A stretch of 64,000 nt of DNA from Prunus persica (lineage: Eukaryota; Streptophyta; Magnoliopsida; Rosales; Rosaceae): assembly GCF_000346465.2 (NCBI RefSeq), contig NC_034012.1:5764084-5828083 (forward strand), read 5' to 3'. Each line of letters begins with the position of its first letter. The first letter of the stretch is position 1. This document shows, in pieces, positions 10,926 to 21,251 of this stretch. Made by a program: the position numbers and the translations under genes. Below the pieces are notes generated by a model. The model worked only from the letters and a program-made list of their open reading frames with translations. It was not told the DNA's origin and did no database searches.

Positions 10926-13029
10926 TCTTACCAATTCATCCATATTATAATATGTGTATGTATTTAATAACATGTGTATGTATTTATTAATACTACTCTA
11001 GACCCGTGACATATTATTCATGTTGTCTATTTATATTATTGCACCTAAATTAATAACCCCAAGAGGACTGTGAAGGTAATATAAATTTTCTTAGACTATG
11101 ATATTTAAAGCCAATGGAGCAAATTAAAATGAAGAAATTTTTTTTCCCTGGCTTCTTCCCTATAGTATGAATGTTGCGTATACCTAGTCAAGTGTAATAC
11201 TTGAACTTGATCTTCATTAAATTTGTACATGTAGTCGTAGACTTGGAGATATATATTTTCTTTACACTTGGGGGTAAATACGACTGGGTGTCTCCAATTC
11301 AAAGTTTGGGATTAATCCTCGTTTGGGGGTTCGGCTTATCTCTGATCACAAAGTATTTCTAATTGGATTCGAACCCCTGTCATTGAGGCACCAGGCAGTC
11401 CGCCAGCTGGAGGAGGCAATTTGCCAACTGCACCACACCTTGTGGTTATAGGATGGGGATATTTGTTCCATAAAGCCCCTTATTTCTTTTAAAATTTTTA
11501 ACTTTCTCTGAAAACAAGTAAAGGATAAAATAATGGAAATGTAAACTATTTCCTTTTTCGGTTTCCTGAGTATTCCAAAGATAAAATAAGACCGAAAGTA
11601 AAAGATCATTCCATTCCAAAATAAAAAGAAATACAATTCCTAATCCCCTTTTAACATTCCTGTCAAACAAATAGACTGTTAGTTCACTCATTTGCTAGAC
11701 ATTATCAAAGTACATTTTTTTTTGGGACACTATTTTCTTGGTGCTAGCTGCCCTCCAGTTGATTATTTATCTCCCCATTTTCCCTCAAACTCACCAGTTT
11801 GAGTTTGTATAAATCTTTAGTGGTTTAATTATTGTATTTGTTTCAGGTCAAGCTGCCTGGCTAATATCTACATATATTTCCGTTACGCCAGAAGTGGAAT
11901 GATTGAGAAGCAACGAATATGTCTATGATATGCTACTTTCGTGTAACATGTTTCCTACCCTTGTATTCTATCTCTCATCACAAGAGTATATGATATGCTA
12001 CTTTCGTGTAACATGTTTCCCCAAAGTTCACAGTAAAAGCGTTGTAGGGGCAACTCTTGCAACCTCAAGGCTCAAGGCTTTATTCTTGTAACATCATCTT
12101 TCTTCTTTTTCTTTTCTTCTTTTTCTTTTCGGAAACAAAAGTAAGTTTGTTCTTTTCTTCTGGTTTGGGGAATTGTTTATTCAATTTTCGGGGTATATTA
12201 CAATAACTTTTCGTACGTATGATATGAGAGGAGTCTCCAGAACATGAAACCCAAAGCCAAATGACAAGTTTTTGTTTTTGTTTTTGTTTTTGTTTTTAGG
12301 ACTGATTTGGTCTAGATGCCAAATGACATGCTTATACCCTCAAATATTATCAGCCACAGTAATCTGGCCTTTGTACATATGCATAAATAACTTTTCTATT
12401 GTTTTTGAATTAACTAATTGCACATCCCATGGCAAATTGGTAGTGTGTGTGGGAAATTCCCTTTCCTCTTTGTAATTTAAATTATCGCCTATAGTTTAGC
12501 GTCTCCTAAAAAGGTTGTTCATTCATTAAAAAAAATAATTAAACTTAAATGAAATTGGTGTGTATACAATCAAATCTTATGAATTAGTGAGCATATTTTG
12601 TAAGTAACACAGTTTATCAGTGCAAAATTGATATGTAATCTCAACCATATAAGTCCACCATGTCATTAAGTTTTATCATTTTATTTTGTTGAATTAGTAT
12701 ATTACTGGTTAAATAAGCATGTCTTAAAGTTTCGTTAAAAATTTACATATTTGTATAACAATTTTCATAATTTTTATTCAATCTTCACCGATATCGAAAT
12801 TTCCATAAAAATTTATGTATTTTGAGACCCCGATAATTCAGAAGTGATCGAAGTTTCACACCTTGCTTACAATATCCAAAAGGAATTAACAGCTCAATTA
12901 CAATAGTTGCTTCATTTACTTTTTATCGTTAATAGCTCAAAACTAAACTTTACCTGTTCTCTGTAGATAGGTATTAGCTGACTAGAGTCAACTTTCCAGC
13001 TCAGCTCATCAAGTTTTGTTATTGTCCTG
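10926..13029. other. Spacer between pseudogene A and gene B
   Basis: No gene is visible. The spacer is homologous to 34770-38030 in the second unit. It contains a SINE-like repeat (11240-11442), a short direct repeat (TATGATATGCTACTTTCG at about 11922 and 11989) and a pyrimidine-rich tract. Near 11846-11900, GTCAAGCTGCCTGGCTAATA followed by a reading like FRYARSG may be a decayed IQ-domain exon of a former channel 3' end, but this is weak. At 12268-12298 there is a (TTTTTG)n run. Confidence 0.5.
11240..11442 (-). mobile_element. tRNA-derived SINE-like repeat
   Basis: On the minus strand there is a good internal pol III B box, GGTTCGAATCC (11365-11375), preceded by an A-box-like TGGTGCAGTTGGC (11423-11435) with about 50 bp between them, as in tRNA-derived SINEs. 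A related copy occurs at the matching place in the second unit (36118-36290), so the insertion is older than the duplication. Confidence 0.6.
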
Positions 13030-13038
13030 TATAAAAAG
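13030..13038 (+). promoter_or_regulatory. TATA box of gene B
   Basis: TATAAAAAG lies 118 bp before the ATG. The same context (GTATTAGCTGACTAGAGT, then the TATA box, then GCAATTGT) is found upstream of gene C, so this short promoter is conserved between the two copies. Confidence 0.65.
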
Positions 13039-13155
13039 CAATTGTTCATTCAATGCATGCGATTGTTCATTCATATACAGACAAATAGAAATCAGTTTTT
13101 CTCTCCAGATTTTTTTCGTTTGGTCTTCTTCGATTCACACACATCCTCTGTTTCC

Positions 13156-16100
13156 ATGGATGAGGAAGGGGGAGAGGTAACCATCCCTTCAAGTTCCAGG
13201 TAAGTCGTCATTTGTTTTTCTAATGCATATATATATATATTACAGCTTTATTCACGAATATTGGGGAAGCCACGTAGGCTGTAGCACTACGCGCGTTTGG
13301 TTCGCAGTAATAAGAATCAAAATTTGTGGTTTCACTAATCACTAGTATTTGTCTTTTATTTCCTGACTAGTTCAGGTTGGTTTATACAAAAACCAAAAAG
13401 GGGTAATCTGAAATAAGTTGGAAAACCACTTACTAATGCAATTGTTTATATTTCAGGACTATCGCCCCTGAGAATAGTAATGATGTTCTTGCACGTGTGG
13501 CCCATATCGTGAGGTTAGTATATGCATATAACCTTGGGTCGAAAGGTTTATTGGTTCTTATTATTCATTATTGTTTTCTTATATATGTTAATTAATTTAT
13601 GCCTATATTGTTTTCAGGACTCTCGTTCAGATTATTGTGGGCATTCTCGCATTTGTGGCCAAAATCGTGAGGTTAGAATATGTACATATATATACATACC
13701 TTTTAGGGCTTTCAGATAACCATCCTTACAGTTTAGCAAGATACTAGTTAGATTTAATTCGAGCTAGTACTTAGCTTGCTAGTCTTTTTTTTATTTTTAT
13801 TTTAGATTTATTACAGCTTAATTCATGAATATGGGGGGCCACGTGGGCTGTAGCAATACCTGCGTTTGGTTCGCACACTGGGTTCTTTCAAAATGAAATT
13901 GTCCTGCCTATTTCAAGCGCATGAAAATGAAAAAATTGGTCCATTTTAACATGACATATTATACATATAGGATTTATTTGGAGAGAAAAATTCAAAATTA
14001 CCACATATTATACATATGGGGTCTATTTTAACCCAAAGTATTAAACCGGATTTTAAGTTTTTATTGTCTTTGATTTGTTGGATTTGATTGAACTATCGAA
14101 TGAGATCACCTTAATCCACCATTAGTTACATCAAGAATTATTATTTTGAGATATATTGTTTTTTTTTTTTTGTCTTTTATTTCCTGACTAGTTCAGGTTG
14201 GATTATACGAAAACCAAAAAGGGTAATCAGAAATATTTATTTTAAGATGACTTTTGTTGAAGAAATAAGTAGGAAAACCACTTACTAATGCAATTGTTTA
14301 TACTTCAGGACTATCGCTGAGGTTATTATTCATGTTCTCGGACGTGTGGCCGATATCGTGAGGTTAGTATATGCATATAACTTTTGGTCAAAAGGTTTAT
14401 TGGTTCTTATTATTCATTATTGTTTTCTTATATATGTTAAACTCTTAATTAATTTATGCCTATATTGAAGTAAGTAAATACAAGAAATCAAAAGGACAAA
14501 CTAACCTGCAGTCGTTTATATTTCAGGATTCTCATTCAGATTATTCTGTTGGTTCGCATATTTGTGCCCAAATTCATGAGGTTAGTATATGTATATAGCT
14601 TGCTAGTCTTTCAGGTGACCATCCTTATAGTGTAGTTAGATTTATTTCGAGCTGGTACTTAGCTTGCTAGTCTTTTTTTACGATTTAGGTTTATTGATTC
14701 TCATTATTCATTATTGTTTTCTTATATATGTTAATTAATTAAAAGAAATTTATAATATAACTCATTTCTTATATTGATTTTATATATAAATCCTAAAACC
14801 TATAAATTGAAGAAAAAAACCAAAACAAGGGTAAGCTGTAATATTTTTTTAATTTGAATAATGTGTGAAAAAAAAAAACCAAAACAAAGGCAAGCTGCAT
14901 TATGAATTTTAGAAAGAAAAAAAACATTGATCGTATTGTTTTAAATTCAGAATATGGATGCTACTAAAAGTCGTTTGTACATATGATTCGTTTTTCTTTT
15001 CCCTTATGACATCGTTTCTTATCAGCAAGTTTTTCGATTTCGGCGACGAATACTACAATCATGAAATGAAAAAGAAGGGACTTCTTTGGCGCGTCTTCTT
15101 TTCTCCATTAACGAGGAAAAATGCATTTATAATATCATGTATTGCAGTGTCAATAGATCCTTTGTTCTTTTACATTCCAGTCATCGATGAGAAGAACAAG
15201 TGCCTTGGAATAGACAAAAGGTTGAAGACTGCAGCTCTTTGCTTGCGAGCACTTCCTGATGCCGCTTTCGTACTGCATACTATAAATCATGTGTTTATGC
15301 TACTTGGTGGAGTGCTTATAAGTTGGGTGCCCTGGATTCGGGTGCCAGAGGTTGGTGCTTTTGTATTCCTCGTTGGAATACTTGGAATACTTGTAATACT
15401 TGTCTTCAGCTTTTTGAGTATATTAATTGGCGCTTTCCTTATCCTTCCCATCCCACAGGTAAGAGATTGAAATCTCAACTTTTGTTGCTTAAATAATGCA
15501 AACGTTTGAGTTCCTAAATATGCTTTTAATTAGGAGATATACCTATTTCATGCTAAAAATGTTTTTTAAAAAAACCCTTGTATTACACTTATTCAATGCC
15601 ACATCAACTGTTGGAGCTATGTGGGTGATGAGGTAGGTATTAATATTATAAGATACACATAATCTACCTAAACAAAAGGTCAAAGTGAAGATCTCACGTG
15701 TGTAAATGAAGAAAATGCATGAGCAGAAAATTGATTTTAGCATTCTGCTTTATTAGTATGCAGTCAAGAAAACCGACAGGAAGACAAAAATTAATATACC
15801 AACACATGCATAAAACTCACAAATCGTCACCAAATGGATTGGTTTGATTCGTTTGTGCTACTAGTTTGAGGCCTAAATCAAATCAGTCTAAATTGTGTCG
15901 CTACATTAATTTGGTGTGTAGTTTGAGACCAGACCACTTATAAGATGTTGTTTTACCTTCGTCTGCATAGTTGTACTTGAAATTTTTAGATTTTGCTTGT
16001 CTTAAACGGAAAATCAGTCAAGGTCAACCTTTTCTCTATGCGTACATAGTTAGATTTTGCTTATTCACTCTTCTCTAAACCAGCTGTTTTTTTTTTCCCA

Positions 16101-16871
16101 GTTGGCAATAGTAGTTTTCTTTTTCAAGTCAGCAGGCTCTGGACATTTCGGCCAAAGAGTGACCACCGTGAACGTGTTCCTTGTTATGCATTATCCGGCC
16201 AGGGTTTTCTTAATCTACAGATTCAGTAAATATCTCAAGAACAAACCCAAAACAGGGGTTCAAGCTGCATTATATTTTTTCTTCTACGTTCTTTCTAGTC
16301 ATGTAAGTTTTTTATCGCCATGACTCATAAATCACAATTTTATGTCTAATCTTTAGCTTTGTAACTGCTACACAACCAAGGGCTCTTTGGGACCATAATC
16401 ACTTATAGAGAGAAACACCTTCCACGTGCTTTTTCATATAATTATTTCAAGTGATTTTGCTGAAAAGCACATGGGAGAAGTGATTCTCCATAAAAGTGAT
16501 TATTGACATATTCACAATCATTAATCAAAATTGGACTAATCTTTTTGAAGATGATCTAATCATGAATAAACATTTTGTGATTAGGTACTTGGAGGTTTTT
16601 GGTATTTCTTTTCTATTCAACGAGAGATATCATGCTGGCATCAATTCTGTGAAAATGCTATAAGTTGTGGAGCCACTGATTATTGCAGTGGCAGTACTTC
16701 ACGAAATATCACCTTCCTAAATGAGTTATGCCCGTCAAATCCACCAAATGCTACCGTATTTAATTTTGGAATATTTCTTGATGCCATTCAATATGGAATC
16801 ACAAGATCAATGCATTTTCCAACCAAGTTCTTTTACTGCGTATGGTGGGGCGTCAGAAATCTAAGGTATGC

Positions 16872-16909
<38 letters not shown>

Positions 16910-19900
16910 TTTAAGCTATTGATAGTGTAGAGGAATTTCATATACTTTTCCACTTCTAACTAAAACAGAACTTTTAAAATGGATGCCCTGTAGGATAAAA
17001 GTGGTTTAGGTATTATCATTTATTTACAAAACTATATGTCATTTTGGTTACAAGCAGTTTTTTTTCTCAAATAATCCCTAATTCCTAGCATTTCAAAAAT
17101 CCGGAATTTATTGAACATGATTTATTTTCGAAATCCCTAAAATTTCTCTAGTAAGAAAAGAGAGATATGAGAAAATAGTTGTGTAGTTTTCTTCTCATTG
17201 GCACCTTTATTTTCCTATTTGTGGTTACATGGATACCGCCCAAGAGATACTTTGTCTGAAGGACAGCTTGTTGGGTCATTACAAATTTTATTTTAACAAT
17301 TCAAATTATCTATTTTTCACGTCTTGATTCATAAATCATCCTTGACAAATACAGTATTTCAAGAAAATATTAAAATGACAACCATCATTGAGTGGTAAAA
17401 TGGATTTTGATTCAAGTAATTTTTTGTAAGGATGATATTTGAAGAAATACCCAAAAAAGAGTAATAAAGGGTTATTTGAGGACAGTTCTGATCTCTTGGA
17501 CCACAGGAGTCTAAGAGATTTGTGGTCACCCACAGTTGGATGTAAATTCAATGGTTCAAAAAAGTTTTTTAAAAAGAGTACAAGAGTGAGTGAACCGTTG
17601 AATTTACATCCAACAATGAGTGACCACAAATCTCTTGAATCCCTGTAGTCCAATAGATCATTACTATATTTGAAGAATCTGTTAATTAAGACTCTCTGTA
17701 TATCCTAAATATTTCATATCAATATATTAAATACTTAATTGGTTGTTGCAGTAACTTTGGTACGAATATGCAAACAAGTAGCTATGTGTGGGAAAACTGC
17801 TTTGCAATTATCGTTTCTTTGATTGGCCTGCTATTATTTTTATATCTCCTTGGAAACCTACAGGTACGCTGGTGTTGAATCATGTTCATGATAATTTTTT
17901 ATAAATAAAAAAAAAAGAATCATGATGAATATTTTCCTATTATTTTTATATCTCCTTGGAAACCTACAGGTACGCTGGTGTTGAATCATGTTCATGATAA
18001 TTTTTTATAAAAAAAAAAAAAAAGAATCATGATGAATATTTTCTTTTTTTGTTGATGAATTAATCTCTTGATATTAGTAAAATTTTTAAATTATTATTCA
18101 GTTATTCGCGTGTGAAAGGATTTTCATCAATTTGGTCACTGACTTGTCAAATGTTAACATTATTTCATTTATAAAAAAATATTGAAATATTAATTAGTTA
18201 GTTTAAAATTAATAAATATACATAAACTTATGTTATAAATTTTAATAATAAAATAAGATTATTTACGAGAAAAAAAAACAGCCCCTAGAACCTGAACCCG
18301 ACAACCCCCAGCACCACTCCTCCCACCGCTCCCACTCCCACTCCCACCAAAACCCAACCCTTCCCCATCGCCAACTGCCACCCCCCAACCCGTGGCCACC
18401 ATTTCCTCCGCATATCCCCACCCTGATTTATCCTCCTCTATGTCCAAATCTGATCGCCCCTAGCCATACCCGCCACCACAAATCCACACTCAATTCCACC
18501 AATCCGATCTGCTTCCAGCCGCAGCTATCCGAATAAAGTAACCAGAAACTCCACACCCAGTCACCACTTGAAATCCATAGACACCAAAACCAAAATCTCA
18601 AACACGAGAAAAATAAATCCATACATAAACAACAGAGACAATAAAATTATGGGAAGAAGGAAAAATGTGGTTTTTTTTGGATGGGGTTTGGTAGTTCGGG
18701 TGATATCTTACTTCGTTTTTTATTTTAATGAATATTTTAATAAATTTTTAACATAAAACTGACAAAGTGGCTTAAAATGTTAACGTTTGCCAAGTCAATA
18801 ACGGAATTAATGAAACTAAAAACTCAGATATTAAAATAGATTTTTGGAATAGACGGAATGATAAAAATGCAAGTTTTGAAGAGTTTGTATGCAAAATAAT
18901 TCAGCTCCAGTACATTTCGCATTAGCGCCTCGAGCTTGACCGTATTTTTCAAATTTTGTCCATAGTATGGGTTCGATTACATATTCCTTTATCCTTTTCC
19001 TTTTCAGTGAATGGCTATTTTTATGCTTTTTTATATAAAATATCTCCTATTGAGAGGGACGATAACAGTTTAAACTTACACCCACTACATGAATGTATAG
19101 TTTATGCATATTTAATATGACGAACTAGCTTCTTGTTTGTTATGAAACAGATATATATGCAACAAGCACTCCAAAAATCGTTGGATAAGGAGGAGTTAGG
19201 ACGGAAGATAGATAAGAAAAAAAAAAAGATAAAAAAGTGCATGGAAATGCATGGCATTTCAAATGATACGGTTGGAAGAATTTTGGGTGGTATTAGAGAA
19301 AACAAATTGGAAAAAAACATAGATGGTGAAGTGGATGTGAATTATATCTTCTCTGTTCTTAATAAGGATAAGAGAGAAATTATGAGACACGATATTTGTT
19401 GGAAGAAGCTGAAAAATGTAGGTTCCCTTTCCTCTCTCTCTTTTCTTGGTGTAAGTATGATAGTAGGGTTTTTAATTTTTAATTTTATTATATGAAATGG
19501 ATATGAATTAAGGGGGTATTCAAAGTATTCTATTATCATGAACAGTATTTCAGTGGTTTTGTTTTGTCTTTTTGGATTTATAAAGTTATGTGAAACTATT
19601 TTGAAATCTGAGGGATGTTTGTGTAATGTCTAGGACTTTGTGGGTTTTGTAAAAACACGAACAATCTCAAGAGTAGTTATTGTAAAGAAGGCCAAGAATC
19701 TCCTTTGTGGAGATGGGATCTAGGCACAGTCTAATGGAAATGTAGGGCATGACCAATAAAATCTGAGTACAAGAGGAGCGCTAGCTGCAGCCAAGCTGTC
19801 TGCAAGGTGTTTGATGTTTTGAAGATAGTCGAGCTAACGTTCTATCTGTTCATGAGCCTACAATGTAGGGTCGAATGGTCTTAGATAAAGAAGCATGAAT

Positions 19901-21160
19901 CCAAATGCAACACGTGCGCTCATTCTTGATCCATGGGTAAAAGATGGGTTCTCTTGCTTGGTGGGATGACCATCAGTATCAAGGAGGAACTGTGGGTGGA
20001 CATGGTTCTGTGCCATCAAGCACACCTATCATATCATAGGTTTGAAGGATAGGGTAAGCTCTTTCCAAAGCATGTAATTGTGTTTTTGATGCTTAATGGG
20101 GAAGAGGTTAGACGCATGTTGAATTGCGACTAGGGGATGATAAGAAGAAAGGGTAGGAGCTGGGGTTAAAAAAGAGGATTAAAGAAGGGGTTCTTAGATC
20201 TAGGTTCAAAACGATTAGCTGTCATTGGGTTTAGTCCGCGTGTTTTTGGTTTTAGATGTAGGTCATTTGACTTTTATTACTCTTTTTATTGTGTCGATTT
20301 TACCCTTTGAGATACATAAGGAAAACATTGAAAATCTAAATTTAATGAATTATTTACTTGTAATTGAATTTCATAATTTAAATTTGGAATTCTTTCATTG
20401 ATAATATTTACCTAATATATGGGTAAAGTACAAATTAATCAATTGAAGTAAAGGCCTCTATATTATACTAATCAATTAGGCAATCGCCCACATTAAATAC
20501 GTACCTAACATATAGGTAAATAGTGTTCTTATTAGCAACGAAAAAAACTTAGTGATAAATCGTGTTACCTATAAGTCATGAACATAAATTAGAATACTAC
20601 CTATATGTTAGGAACATAAATTAGAAGACTACCTATAAGTCAGATACAGAAATAGACAAATAAAATTGTATGTTACCTATAAAAAAATGTACATAAAATA
20701 CTATTATTCATTGTCTAAAATATGACAAATAAAATTTGTATGAGGATTATGGTTAAATTTTCTGATATATATATATATATAGGCAAAGGAACTTCAAAAT
20801 ATGAATGATCAAGACTTGCAAATGATCTGCCCCTATCTCAAGCCAAAGATCTTCAAGGAGAATGAGATTTTGGTTGAAGCGGGACAGCCACTTAACGCAA
20901 TGCTCATTATTATAGCAGGCTCTATGCAGGCATACCTGCCAATTAGGGATGTTGGAGATGCACATCCCTCAACCTCATTTGAAACTCTTGGCAAAGGTAT
21001 GCTTGTTGGAGAACAACTTCTGGATTGGGCAGCAAAAACCAAAACTTTCGATGACCAGCCTGTTTCGTTCAAAACTATCCGATGTTCCGAAAAAGTAGAA
21101 GCCTTTGCTCTCACCGTTGATGACTTTAGTGAACATCAAAGTCAAGATGTCAAAAGGTGA
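13156..21160 (+). CDS. CNGC-like channel gene B with four N-terminal micro-exons
   Basis: Exons: 13156-13199, 13457-13513, 13618-13671, 14309-14362, 14527-14580, 15026-15458, 16102-16302, 16585-16865, 17752-17863, 19151-19417 and 20783-21160. All have GT-AG borders and compatible phases with no stop, giving about 644 residues if translation ends at the TGA at 21158. The order is micro-exon repeats, S1 ([14 protein letters not shown]), an atypical S2-S3, S4-S5 (16102), a Cys-rich pore loop (16585), filter [15 protein letters not shown] plus S6, C-linker, and CNBD with the cassette KGMLVGEQLLDWAA. Plant CNGCs are plasma- or inner-membrane cation channels gated by cyclic nucleotides or calmodulin. 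This one lacks the IQ domain. It may splice on into the modules at 21252-25441. Transcription is not shown. Confidence 0.75.
13457..14580 (+). repeat. Four tandem micro-exons coding an 18-19-residue hydrophobic repeat
   Basis: Micro-exons 13457-13513, 13618-13671, 14309-14362 and 14527-14580 are each bounded by CAG/G and AG/GTTAG and are phase-symmetric. They encode TIAPENSNDVLARVAHIVR, TLVQIIVGILAFVAKIVR, TIAEVIIHVLGRVADIVR and ILIQIILLVRIFVPKFMR. Introns before units 1 and 3 share long matching stretches (AACCACTTACTAATGCAATT), so a two-exon cassette was duplicated. Confidence 0.85.
16866..16912. repeat. TA/TG microsatellite
   Basis: An (AT)n run followed by (GT)n lies just after the donor of the gene B pore-loop exon. 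Confidence 0.8.
17489..17661. mobile_element. MITE-like foldback element in gene B intron
   Basis: The two halves are inverted copies: TGATCTCTTGGACCACAGG at the left pairs with the reverse complement of CCTGTAGTCCAATAGATCA at the right. A longer inner stem (GATTTGTGGTCAC, TTGGATGTAAATTCAA) continues to a short centre near 17575. It codes for nothing. I found no clear target duplication. Confidence 0.75.
17831..18044. repeat. About 107-bp tandem duplication covering the end of the S6 exon
   Basis: The segment from TATTTTTATATCTCCTTGG through the donor CAG/GTACGC and on to AATATTTTC is present twice, at about 17831 and 17938. The second copy carries a spare 5' splice site and the last codons of the S6 exon, but no matching acceptor. 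Confidence 0.8.
18119..18830. mobile_element. Pack-MULE-like element with GC-rich passenger
   Basis: Diverged inverted ends flank a GC-rich core: TTGTCAAATGTTAACATT at about 18146 and, on the other strand, TTGGCAAACGTTAACATT at about 18778-18795. The core (18270-18620) is rich in CCCACTCCCACC and unlike the AT-rich surroundings, as if a host gene piece had been captured. Borders are approximate and I could not define a 9-bp target duplication. Confidence 0.45.
19418..20782. other. Gene B intron with antisense Copia gag remnant
   Basis: This is the intron between the C-linker exon and the first CNBD exon. At about 19780-20130 the minus strand reads like a Copia gag (NYMLWKELTLSF, DTDGHPTKQENPSFTHGS) with stops and frameshifts, so it is a dead fragment. 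The rest is AT-rich and shows nothing I recognise. Confidence 0.6.
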
Positions 21161-21251
21161 AGTTTAGACAATCCTTGAAATTTGAAATAGTTGGCGCTTC
21201 TTTTTATTATTTTATTATTTTTATAATGTAGTTGGCGCTAATTTGAAACAG

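Noticed and set aside
18259..18622. Gly-rich and Trp-rich minus-strand ORFs
   Set aside because: They lie in the GC-rich passenger of a transposon-like element, overlap in different frames and show no domain.
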